Assembly (NCBI GenBank): GCA_027577415.1
Contig: JANBQS010000320.1
Location: 1 to 21,168 of the forward strand
DNA from: Coemansia sp. RSA 922
Taxonomy: Eukaryota > Kickxellomycota > Kickxellomycetes > Kickxellales > Kickxellaceae
Direction: 5' to 3'
Length of the DNA stretch: 21,168 nucleotides
This document shows, in pieces, positions 7,761 through 15,554 of this stretch. Below the pieces are notes generated by a model, which was given only the letters and a program-made list of their open reading frames with translations, did not search any database and had not been told where the DNA came from. Position numbers and translations under genes: made by a program. Position 1 is the stretch's first letter. Each line of letters begins with the position of its first letter.

Positions 7761-8689
7761 CTGACGAGTCGGGATGGCCACGTGCGACGATGATGCGCGT
7801 TCTTCGCAAGGCACCACTTCCACTCTTGCCTGTCGCTTGCCGGAATGACTGCGGGGTTAGGTCGCAAAAAACCAAGGATTCTTTTTTTGGCAACCTAACC
7901 CCGCAGTCTGCACAGTCATACCTGCTAGCGACGGGCGAGTGCATGGAAAACGCAGCTGCTGACAAAGGAATTTGGCAACAAGGGCCAAGAGCGCCGTGTA
8001 GATAGTATACGACACATGGCGAACCCCTTGGCGCTATAGTTGATAGACCCTTGGCCATCGTCTGTCGAATCTAAACAATTGACAGGCTCCGAAACTAGGG
8101 ATAGTGGCGCTCAATGTATATGGAGCTTGACCGTGTCCTGGGTCGGATCGATCACAGATTGCCTGGGAGCGTACATGGACGGAGGGACAGACTAGTGAGC
8201 AGTGATGGCTACTGATGGCCAAAAAAGAACATTGTCTTGCTGACAGAGCCACGTGCCAGCCGCCGCCTCCTCCCGTTCGGTGGACAATAATTTCCTTTGC
8301 GGTAGCGGATGACAGGACAGGGGACACGTGGGTAGCAGGCGAGTCTGAGCGCTTCTCAGTCCTTTTTGCGCGCACATGAGACGAGGTCATGTTTGGCTGC
8401 CTTTAAATTGACTGACGTCCTTCCCTCCTTTTTTTGGGCGAGACAAATCCATAGACGACACAGGTCAATTACGCCATATACAAGCCGCCTTTTTATCCTC
8501 CTTCTTCACCTCTTCTACTTTCTTCTCTTAATGGTTGAGGTTCATTGACATTTATTCTCTGGCTTATTTTACGGTCTTTCTCTTTAAGCTTTTTTTTCTT
8601 TTCTTTTCTTCGTCTTTTTTCTTCGGCACACGACTCTTGTCTTGTCTCCCTTCTGGGGCTAGCTTGTTTTGATTTGTGTCGTTTGACAA
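7761..8689. promoter_or_regulatory. Long intergenic region and promoter of the R3H gene
   Basis: This 929-base stretch has no convincing gene; a 118-codon minus-strand frame at 8034-8390 has no family resemblance. It holds the foldback at 7847-7908, three CACGTG E-boxes (7779-7784, 8250-8255, 8325-8330), a TGACGTCC element near 8413, and a long C/T-rich tract (about 8415-8650) typical of strong fungal promoters, leading to the ATG at 8690. Confidence 0.5.
7847..7908. repeat. Perfect 16-bp inverted repeat forming a long hairpin
   Basis: The left arm 7847-7862 (GACTGCGGGGTTAGGT) and the right arm 7893-7908 are exact reverse complements. Inside, GC and an A6/T6 tract can extend the stem after single mismatches, leaving a loop of about 11 bases. 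It begins 87 bases after the stop of the Oca-like gene. The arms contain the telomere-like octamer GGGTTAGG. It could be an RNA hairpin in the 3' UTR or a miniature foldback element. No flanking target duplication is evident. Confidence 0.8.
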
Positions 8690-9908
8690 ATGGCTATCAC
8701 TGCTGCGTTTGGAATGGGCAATGCTCGTCGTCCTGGACACCTGGGTGCCAATGCCTATGTTGGCCCACGCCTTCACATGGGTCGCGCAAGCCTGGCTGTA
8801 GCAGACGCTAGTGCAGATTCCGACATCATGTGCATTGATGGCGACAGTGAGCCGCAGTCGCAGCTAGGCCGCAACAATGGCAAGTACTCTTACTAAAATA
8901 AAATTGTCCTTGTACTAGTGTACGTGTTAGCTACTTGTTTTCTTCTTTTATGTATTGCCTTGCACACAATACCGACCACGACTTGGCTGACAATTCCAGC
9001 CGCCATGCAGAAGGAAGGCGTGTCTTTTTTTTTACGCATTCCTGACCCTTCTCACTCGTGTGCGCTCTCACTCTCGTACTTGTTTTGTCAAACTCCGCAG
9101 TATGATTTTTACTTATATAGTCCTCCACTGCGGCATCCGTAGTCGCTGACTCTTCTTTGGTCCACTACTAACAAATTTGTAGATTGATTTCCCTATCACT
9201 TTTTTGTAAATTGTAACAGTAGCAGACGACGTGACCGACATGACCTCACTTGATGACAGACTTCAGCAGTGCATGCCTCCACTGGACTACCACATTCTCC
9301 AGAGCGGCGCTACGTCAGGAGCTGTCAACTCGGCTGCCACCAGCACTAACAAGGGCGAGCGTCGTTCAACGCAAAGCACGCGTCAGCCGGCAATTGGTGG
9401 TATCCGGCGGATCATGAGGCGCGCACACACGCCTGAAGGTCTGGTGCTGCACTACGAGGCGCGACTGCGCGCATTCCTGGGCATTGTTCCGGAGGGCGCT
9501 ACAACTGACAGCCTGAATAGCGGTGATGACCTGGATGACGGTGACTGGCAGATGATTGAGCAAGAAGAGGGCCTGTTTACGCCCTTTGACAAGGACTCGC
9601 TGTTTGATGAAGGGGATCTGGTGGTGCTAGGCACAGCTTTGACTCGGGTCCAGCAGTCGCCAAGACGTACGTCGCCTGAGATTGTTGCGGGAGTTAAGAG
9701 CAGTTTGGTTGCTGAGTGGGGTATCCAAGATAGCTTCACTCGACTCGTCGTGCACAATATGTGCCGCTACTATGGCCTGGTGTCATTTAGCAACACTTTG
9801 GACAATGGTCAATGTGTTTTGCATATTTGTCACCCACGCTTCTTCAAGGATGCCGAGGATGTTAATACTCCGCCAACGTCATTCCACAACTACCTGTACA
9901 AGCACTAG
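8690..9908 (+). CDS. R3H-domain protein, two exons with a GC-AG intron
   Basis: Exon 1 is 8690-8879 and exon 2 is 9220-9908, joined in frame as 292 residues. The C-terminal region holds an R3H single-stranded nucleic-acid-binding domain, with the defining Arg and His three residues apart in SFTRLVVHNMCRYYGL, followed by CVLHICHP. The middle is acidic (DDLDDGDWQMIEQEE) and the N-terminus is Ala/Gly-rich and disordered. The intron has a GCAAGT donor at 8880, a TACTAAC branch site at 9165-9171 and the acceptor stretch CAGTAGCAG at 9217-9225, in which all three AGs keep the frame. If the intron is retained, a stop follows GKYSY. Without splicing, the only start for the domain is ATG 9240 (about 222 residues). 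The role is probably RNA or ssDNA binding; the exact partner is unknown. Confidence 0.75.
8880..9219 (+). other. GC-AG intron of the R3H gene
   Basis: The donor GCAAGT matches the strong consensus of the rare GC-AG class. The branch site is a perfect TACTAAC at 9165-9171. The first AG after it (9181-9182) would bring an immediate in-frame stop. The AGs at 9219, 9222 and 9225 are all in frame. An AATAAA hexamer within AAAATAAAATTG lies just after the donor and the intronic stop. Confidence 0.6.
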
Positions 9909-10117
9909 CCGCTGCTGTTAGACACCAAGTTATCCTGAGTGCCGTTTTTTTTTTCCTTTTTGCTTTTTTCTTGGCACCGAGTCATTTTCCTTTTAAATAT
10001 ATCGAGTATGTCACATGTGGATCAGATCAGCACCTAGTTGAGTCTGACGTCACAACATTGTGATATCAATGTTACATGTGTTCCTAGAAGTGGTAAATTA
10101 AAATTCCTTTTTTGAAG

Positions 10118-10123
10118 AATAAA
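10118..10123 (+). terminator. Poly(A) signal of the R3H gene
   Basis: AATAAA lies about 210 bases after the stop codon at 9906-9908, in an AT-rich 3' flank shared with the convergent Rtf2 gene. The flank also holds a perfect CRE, TGACGTCA, at 10045-10052. Confidence 0.5.
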
Positions 10124-10167
10124 ACCCAGTCTACAAAATTTAGGGGTCTGTTGGTTCAGTTCCACTT

Positions 10168-10173
10168 TTTATT
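10168..10173 (-). terminator. Poly(A) signal of the Rtf2 gene
   Basis: TTTATT on the plus strand reads AATAAA on the minus strand, about 32 bases past the Rtf2 stop. The two convergent genes therefore end tail to tail, with about 45 bases between their signals. Confidence 0.5.
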
Positions 10174-10204
10174 TGGAATACTTTGACGAGAGAGAAAATG
10201 AATG

Positions 10205-10909
10205 TTAGATGGAGCATGTCGTAGTGTTCTGGGTCTTTGCTTTTTTCAAATCGGGGTGTTTCGGCTTACTGGTCTCAGTACCGCTATCCACGTGTTTGCG
10301 TTTGGTATCCTTTGGTTTGGACTTTGACGATACTTTTTTCCTCTCTTCTCTCTCCCGCCTCCTCACCCCCATCCTCACCCTCAACGTATCGAGGACCTCA
10401 GGATCAGCAGAGTTTATTGGGATGACATCCGCAGCAGGCCTATCACACACAATGCATGTTTTAGCTTCTGGAAGCTCTCTGCGAGCTTTGGCCGAAAACA
10501 CGCACCCGCAGGACCAGAAAAATTCAAACGCCGAGTTGCCGTTCAACTCCCTCATTGTAATTGGGCACACGAATTGGGCAGCGGGTTGTCCTTCAAACGA
10601 CTGATTTTTGTTGGTACTAGGGTTGGCCGTAACATTTAATGTCTTGACGTCTTTCAGGCTCTGTATATTGTCGCATATCGAGTGACCGTCTCCAAAGGCA
10701 CTGCGGTCTAGTAAGTATTCGAGAACGGCTTCGCGGTTGTAGAGTCTTCCTAGCTCGTCGCCGACGATGGGTTCTTTTAGGGGGAGTTTGGATAAGGCAC
10801 AGAAAAAGTTTTGGGCTATAACTTGGTTCTTGCGATCAGCCTTTTCGTCCTTTTTCTTCTCGCGCACCATTTCGTTTCGACGCGGAATGCTACCTCCGTC
10901 GTTTCCCAT
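10205..10909 (-). CDS. rtf2: Replication termination factor 2 (Rtf2) homologue
   Basis: The protein has 234 residues and starts MGNDGGSIPRRNEMV, the conserved Rtf2 N-terminus (glycine pair, then IP-R, then K/R-rich). The block PIVGDELGRLYNREAVLEYLLD is the family's most conserved segment. A degenerate RING-like zinc centre follows: CPITMRELNG, CGCVFS and CIVC. The C-terminal 60 residues are Lys/Arg/Ser-rich and disordered, with likely nuclear-localisation clusters such as KPKDTKRKH. In fission yeast, Rtf2 stabilises forks paused at the replication barrier RTS1; in human cells RTF2 acts at stalled forks and associates with splicing factors. The ATG at 10909 fits the family start. A TATATAAAAAA element (minus strand, about 10983-10993) lies about 80 bases upstream. 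Confidence 0.92.
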   Translation of the reverse strand: MGNDGGSIPRRNEMVREKKKDEKADRKNQVIAQNFFCALSKLPLKEPIVGDELGRLYNREAVLEYLLDRSAFGDGHSICDNIQSLKDVKTLNVTANPSTNKNQSFEGQPAAQFVCPITMRELNGNSAFEFFWSCGCVFSAKARRELPEAKTCIVCDRPAADVIPINSADPEVLDTLRVRMGVRRREREERKKVSSKSKPKDTKRKHVDSGTETSKPKHPDLKKAKTQNTTTCSI

Positions 10910-10982
10910 GTTTACAAGTAAAAAAGTAAATATTATAGCTTCAAATAGTGTTATTATAAAAAAAATGTATGGCCTCGGTGAA

Positions 10983-10993
10983 TTTTTTATATA
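10983..10993 (-). promoter_or_regulatory. TATA box of the Rtf2 gene
   Basis: TATATAAAAAA on the minus strand lies about 80 bases upstream of the Rtf2 ATG, within the 180-base space between Rtf2 and the stop of the GMP synthase gene. Confidence 0.5.
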
Positions 10994-11089
10994 ATGTCAT
11001 ATGAACTCTGCTAATGTATTATGCGACTGGCTACCAAAAGAAAGAGGTTACACAACGGGTAAGAAAAAAAAAGAGAGAGAAAGGTTGGC

Positions 11090-12703
11090 TTATTCGAACT
11101 CAATAGTGCTAGGAGGCTTTGAGCTGACATCGTACAAGACACGGTTAACACCCTGGACCTCGTTAATAATACGGTTGCTGATACGCTTCAAAGTCTCGAC
11201 AGGCATAGGGAACCAATCAGCAGTCATAAAGTCCTTAGACTCGACAGCACGCAGAGCAATAACCTGCTCATAAGTACGTTGGTCACCCATTACACCAACC
11301 GAACGAACAGGCAACAAAGCAGCATAGGCCTGAGAGATCTGGCGGTACAAACCAGCCTTCTTAATCTCATCGATATAAATATGGTCAGCACGACGAGCAA
11401 TCTCGACTTGCTCAGGAGTGACCTCTCCCAACACGCGGATAGCAATGCCTGGTCCAGGGAACGGATGACGCCAGACCAACTCATCGGGAATGTCGAGTAG
11501 GGTACCGAGAGCACGGACCTCGTCCTTAAACAGCTCACGTAGAGGCTCGATGAGCTTCAAACGCATGTTCTCCAAAAGACCACCCACGTTGTGGTGAGAC
11601 TTGATCGTTGCCGAGGGTCCCTTGAACGAAATACTCTCAATGACATCGGGATACAAAGTACCCTGCAATAGCCATTCGATAGGACCCAGACCGCTCTGGC
11701 GAGAGATCTCGTCGATGCGGTGCGACTCGGTCTCAAACACCTCGATGAAAGTGTTACCAATGATCTTGCGCTTCTTCTCGGGATCAGTGACACCCTTCAG
11801 ACGGCCCAAGAACAAGTCAGCGGCATCGGCCACGGTCAGGTTGATGCCCAAGTTATCAGCCAGAGTCTTCTTGACCTGCTCACACTCGTTGAGACGCATA
11901 ACACCGTTATCGACAAGGACAGCGTGGAAGCGGTCACCGATGGCACGCTTCATCAGTACAGCGGCAACGGTAGAGTCAACACCACCCGAGACAGCTCCGA
12001 TAACAGAGCCAGTAGGGCCGACCAGGTTGCGGATACGCTCGAGCTCCTTATCGACAAACGAGGACATGGTCCAGTTAGCCTCGCACTGGCAAATGCCAAT
12101 AACAAAGTTACGCAGAATAACCGAGCCGTCAACGCTATGGGTGACCTCAGGGTGGAACTGGATACCGTAGATCGGCAGCGTAGTGTGAGCAACCGCAGCA
12201 TAGGCGCTAGTGCTAGTCGATCCAATAATGACAAAGTCGTTAGGAGGGCTCTCGAGGTGGTCGCCGTGGCTCATCCACACGTTGGTTGGCGATGGGACGT
12301 CCTGGAACAAGTGGTACGAGTGGTGGTCGGCCTGAGGGTCAAGAGTCAGCTCAGCATGGCCGTACTCGCGCTTGACGGCAAGGCTGGTCTCTCCACCCAA
12401 GTTGCGAGCAATCTCCTGCAGACCGTAGCAGATGCCGAGAATGGGCACACCGAGGTTGAACACCTCAGGGTCAACGTGGGGAGCGTCCTTATCGGTGATC
12501 GAGTAGGGGCTACCAGACAGAACCACACCCTTGGGCTTGAACTTGAGCTCAGAGATCTTTTGCGTGCAGGGAAGCAGCTCGCAGTACACGCCAGCTTCAC
12601 GAATACGACGAGTAATCAAGTGGGAGTACTGTGATCCAAAATCCAAGATAAGGATCGTGTCGTACATGTTGGCGACCTGCGCGGCAACCTCGGTAGAAGA
12701 CAT
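11090..12703 (-). CDS. GUA1: GMP synthase (glutamine-hydrolysing)
   Basis: This cytosolic enzyme converts XMP, ATP and glutamine to GMP, the last step of guanine nucleotide synthesis. It has 537 residues, close to the yeast enzyme. The class I glutamine amidotransferase domain holds the nucleophile Cys92 in GICYGLQ and the His184/Glu186 pair in QFHPEV. The ATP pyrophosphatase P-loop SGGVDS is at about 239-244. The C-terminal dimerisation domain carries [14 protein letters not shown] and ends in the conserved PPSTIEFE (usually TIEWE). The ATG at 12703 was chosen; the upstream in-frame codons lead only to a TTG. A CTATATAC TATA box lies at 12758-12765, about 55 bases upstream. Strongly biased codons suggest high expression. 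The gene is intact and has no introns. Confidence 0.97.
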   Translation of the reverse strand: MSSTEVAAQVANMYDTILILDFGSQYSHLITRRIREAGVYCELLPCTQKISELKFKPKGVVLSGSPYSITDKDAPHVDPEVFNLGVPILGICYGLQEIARNLGGETSLAVKREYGHAELTLDPQADHHSYHLFQDVPSPTNVWMSHGDHLESPPNDFVIIGSTSTSAYAAVAHTTLPIYGIQFHPEVTHSVDGSVILRNFVIGICQCEANWTMSSFVDKELERIRNLVGPTGSVIGAVSGGVDSTVAAVLMKRAIGDRFHAVLVDNGVMRLNECEQVKKTLADNLGINLTVADAADLFLGRLKGVTDPEKKRKIIGNTFIEVFETESHRIDEISRQSGLGPIEWLLQGTLYPDVIESISFKGPSATIKSHHNVGGLLENMRLKLIEPLRELFKDEVRALGTLLDIPDELVWRHPFPGPGIAIRVLGEVTPEQVEIARRADHIYIDEIKKAGLYRQISQAYAALLPVRSVGVMGDQRTYEQVIALRAVESKDFMTADWFPMPVETLKRISNRIINEVQGVNRVLYDVSSKPPSTIEFE

Positions 12704-12979
12704 TCTTTTTCTAATAATTTGCGACAACTGGGAGTGGATTTTAAAAAAAAGAGTCGAGTATATAGACCAAAAAAATAAACCAAACCGAAAGAAAAAAGAT
12801 ATTCAAAAGAGAATCTTTATCGCTCGTTTGTGGTTCGCGACTGCCACAGAGGAGCGACTCGAAAATCTCTTCGCTCAGAGGACTCACTAGCGAGAAAAGA
12901 GAGAAAATTTTTTTGCTGATCTAGAGGGCCGATCCGTAAGAGGCATATATTTGTGTGCGACAGACATTCTAACCTAGAC
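12704..12979 (-). promoter_or_regulatory. Promoter region of the GMP synthase gene
   Basis: This spacer of 276 bases follows the stop of the decarboxylase gene. The minus strand shows CTATATAC at 12758-12765, then a T-rich leader and a GA-rich context just before the ATG. Confidence 0.5.
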
Positions 12980-14356
12980 CTACTCGATAAGCGGGATATG
13001 GCCAAGCGCCTCGCCCATTTTAACGGTCTGGTCTGGCGCGACATTGAACTGGAAAGTATGTGGAGCCGAAAACACCAGCACAACAGTCGATCCGAGCCTG
13101 AATCCACCGACCTCCTGGCCCTTACTCAGCGGCACGCCATGTAGCTTGCTACTAAGGGCCTTGTAGCTGAGCTGCGTAAACTCTCCAGGAAGCAACGATC
13201 TCTCTCGCAAATTGGTCCTCAGCTCCTTATCAAAGTTGATGACCACAGATCCGACATTAGTAGCACCCACAGCAGTCATAGACATGAACCCGTGTTTCCA
13301 GCGACCCAAGAGTGCCACACGCTCATTGAGCACAAACAAGTTTTGGATAGTGCGCGCAATGTACGGCGAGACCGAGTAGAGCTCGCCGGCAAAGTGGCGC
13401 CGAGACTCGACTACCCAGTTGGCTGGCGAGTGGAAGCGGTGGTAGTCGCCGGGTGCCAAGTAGATGACGCAAAAGTAGAGCCGCTCGTGGTCGCGCAGTT
13501 GACGGCCCAGGGACTGTACTGCGGGTTCCAGGACCCCGGTACTCCCGATCATCGACTCCAGAGTATAGGGGATGCCATTGACGACAGCAAACTCGTCTTC
13601 AGCGGCTGCGTTGTGCGAGTGCGACAGCGTGGCATCGACCATTGTTGACCCAGCAATGCCCGCCTCCACGGAGGGGTCGTCGGCCTTGCCAAAGAAGGCG
13701 TCCAGGCTATATGTTAAGCCCTTCACTTGCTCGACTTCGCGCTGCTCCACAACGCCAAAATGCAAAACCTTGCCATCTGACGGAGACACCACTGCCGCTG
13801 TTGGATGCAGATCCACGGGTCGAACGTCATCCCGTAATTCGCGGTAAAAGAACGTGGCCAAGTTCGGGTAGTGTGTGAGATCTGGATCCTTCATTTCGCC
13901 AAGGTTACAGCCAAACGTCCAGGCGTATACGTGAAGCAGCGGCTTGCGCAGTACCCGAGGAATCTCCATCTCGTTGAACGATCCGAATAGACGAGACATT
14001 GCCTTCAATGGCAGAGCTGATAGTACGTGGAGCTGCCAGGGTCCGGGAACTGCCACGCCAGACACAGCTTGCTGCTGCTCTTTGGATATGTCCGATTTTA
14101 TGTGGGTTAGGCGCTGGAAGCATATGTATCCTAGACCTACGCCGACTGGCATCCAGTACCACCCGGTTCCTGAGCCCTTTTCTTTGCCACTTGTATCCTC
14201 GCCAGTCCCTGAGCGCTTCTCGCCGCTGCTATTACCAGTGCTGTAGTGACGGATACGAGGGAGAGTGGCTGGTAGACGTGAGCACTGCAGCCGAGTGAAT
14301 TGCCGCAGTTGCGCCGGGCTGCGTCTCAAGGCATGGTGGCAGAGTACTGAATTCAT
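12980..14356 (-). CDS. PSD1: Phosphatidylserine decarboxylase, mitochondrial type
   Basis: This pyruvoyl enzyme makes phosphatidylethanolamine from phosphatidylserine at the mitochondrial inner membrane. It has 458 residues. The first 45 are Arg/Ser/Leu-rich with no acidic residues (an import presequence), followed by a Gly/Ser/Lys-rich stretch and a hydrophobic anchor (WYWMPVGVGLGYICF). Catalytic-domain landmarks are SPSDGKV (Asp), APGDYHRFHSP (His) and the self-cleavage site LGST at residues 421-424. Cleavage between Gly422 and Ser423 gives the beta chain and the short 36-residue alpha chain with its pyruvoyl group. The ATG at 14356 is the only ATG before the presequence. All maturation residues are present, so the enzyme should be active. 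Confidence 0.95.
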   Translation of the reverse strand: MNSVLCHHALRRSPAQLRQFTRLQCSRLPATLPRIRHYSTGNSSGEKRSGTGEDTSGKEKGSGTGWYWMPVGVGLGYICFQRLTHIKSDISKEQQQAVSGVAVPGPWQLHVLSALPLKAMSRLFGSFNEMEIPRVLRKPLLHVYAWTFGCNLGEMKDPDLTHYPNLATFFYRELRDDVRPVDLHPTAAVVSPSDGKVLHFGVVEQREVEQVKGLTYSLDAFFGKADDPSVEAGIAGSTMVDATLSHSHNAAAEDEFAVVNGIPYTLESMIGSTGVLEPAVQSLGRQLRDHERLYFCVIYLAPGDYHRFHSPANWVVESRRHFAGELYSVSPYIARTIQNLFVLNERVALLGRWKHGFMSMTAVGATNVGSVVINFDKELRTNLRERSLLPGEFTQLSYKALSSKLHGVPLSKGQEVGGFRLGSTVVLVFSAPHTFQFNVAPDQTVKMGEALGHIPLIE

Positions 14357-14545
14357 ATTTGCAAATTGACGTTGAAGACTGAAGATAAAGAGCAGAAACA
14401 ATAAAGAGAGAAGGCTGACTGTCAAAAATGGCTCTTGATCGTAGGATTACCAACAAACCCCCCACATCCAGCAATGCTCACAACGTATAAAAGCTATTAG
14501 TGTTATTTGAAGAAGAAAAAAATGCTACTAAGAACTACATGTATG

Positions 14546-14860
14546 CTAGACGGGATTGCAAGCATCGCGGATGATGTCTAGTATCTGTTCTGGACATGTA
14601 GCTGGCTCGTAGTCAATGCAATAGGCATACTTGAACTTGTATTTTTCGTCATAGCTAAACTGAATATCAGTTGTCAAATCGTACTGGCTCAAATCAGCAT
14701 AGCAATACTTTACACCCAGTCTTTTCATGATGGTTCTCTTTTTAACCTGAGCAATTTGCTTGGCACTACCCAAGCCAATAATCAAGAAGGTGTCGTTCTT
14801 GAAGGCAAACTCGGTAAACGACGGTATACCAACTATAGTTGGTACGTCATGGAAATCCAT
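14546..14860 (-). CDS. Small orphan protein, 104 residues
   Basis: I do not recognise this protein. It starts MDFHDVPTIVGIPSF and has a mixed alpha/beta look, with LIIGLG, a basic stretch (QVKKRTIMKRLG) and an aromatic-rich middle (FSYDEKYKFKYAYC). There is no signal peptide or membrane helix. The ATG at 14860 is the only one in frame; the codons upstream are phenylalanine-rich leader. The stop is 189 bases upstream of the decarboxylase ATG, in the same orientation. IVG then P[ST]F near the N-terminus, and IQFSY later, also occur in the spliced form of the small gene at 1673, which hints at a family. The function is unknown. Confidence 0.5.
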   Translation of the reverse strand: MDFHDVPTIVGIPSFTEFAFKNDTFLIIGLGSAKQIAQVKKRTIMKRLGVKYCYADLSQYDLTTDIQFSYDEKYKFKYAYCIDYEPATCPEQILDIIRDACNPV

Positions 14861-15074
14861 TTCTGGTGATAACTGGCAAAATGTAATAATAAAAAACAAG
14901 TGGTTGTGTAAAGAGACACGCTTGCAAGCAAGAAATAAAACCAAAAATCTGGGAGGTATAAAAAAAAACACTTCCACTGACTGCTGTGGTGTACAGTCAG
15001 TCCATGTGCTATGACCACCATGTCAATCTTGGCACGCGCTCTCTGAACAAAAAAAACATACCACATGCCTTTTT

Positions 15075-15341
15075 TTACTGGGCCTTCTTCTGCTTCGTCG
15101 ACGGCATGGTCTTTGGAGTCTGGATTGATGCCATCCACGATACGCCGACAGAGATCAAGGCGACAAATACAAGAGCCACAATCAGGCCTGAGACTAGGCC
15201 AGGCGTGACCCAGTCAGTGAAGAACGTGTCCTCGTCAAAGGGGTTCGTTGGAACTACAGCGGTGGCTGTGGACGAGGACGTCGAGCTCAGCAACGACGAG
15301 AATGAGGACGATGTAATGCTGTCAGAGATGCTAGTCGACAT
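15075..15341 (-). CDS. Small Ac45/VOA1-like single-pass membrane protein
   Basis: The protein has 88 residues: a Ser/Thr-rich N-terminal half without signal peptide, an acidic turn (PFDEDTFFTDW), then TPGLVSGLIVALVFVALISVGVSW as one membrane helix, followed by ASIQTP and a basic tail. The pattern TPG..GL, helix, then S-x-Q just after the membrane resembles the C-terminal region of Ac45/VOA1/BIG1 accessory proteins of the V-ATPase V0 sector. The large lumenal domain of those proteins is absent. The chain ends KKAQ, a KKXX dilysine signal for ER retrieval, which fits a V0 assembly role in the ER. The ATG at 15341 was chosen because the codons upstream are poly-Phe leader. The gene is divergent from CBP80. 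The family call is tentative. Confidence 0.5.
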   Translation of the reverse strand: MSTSISDSITSSSFSSLLSSTSSSTATAVVPTNPFDEDTFFTDWVTPGLVSGLIVALVFVALISVGVSWMASIQTPKTMPSTKQKKAQ

Positions 15342-15554
15342 TGGAGAAAAAAAGTGCAAGAAAAAAAAAAAGAAATTACAAGACACAAGAAGCACCAAGC
15401 TTGGCTGATGCCGTAATCTGTCAATACGCGCGTGTGTTTGTGAAAATAATGATTGTGATTGGGAAAGTATTCTTTTTCTTTTGCTTGAAATTTTTTTATC
15501 TTTTTTTTTTTTTTACTTCTACTTTTATTTACACGACATTAACAAAAAAAGTAA
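15342..15554. promoter_or_regulatory. Bidirectional promoter between the VOA1-like and CBP80 genes
   Basis: This is 213 bases between two divergent start codons. Poly(dA)/poly(dT) tracts sit on both sides: an A-run near 15361-15371 and a T-run of about 15 near 15501-15515. These are nucleosome-excluding elements often found in fungal divergent promoters. Confidence 0.5.

Noticed and set aside
8034..8390. Minus-strand frame of 118 codons with an ATG
   Set aside because: The composition is not protein-like, no family is recognisable, and it lies over the R3H promoter region.
11720..12634. Plus-strand frame of 304 codons
   Set aside because: It is the antisense shadow of the codon-biased GMP synthase gene.
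14485..14577. Plus-strand TATAAAAG followed by an ATG (18-codon ORF)
   Set aside because: It is very short and lies over the 3' end of the minus-strand small gene; the TATA match is probably chance.
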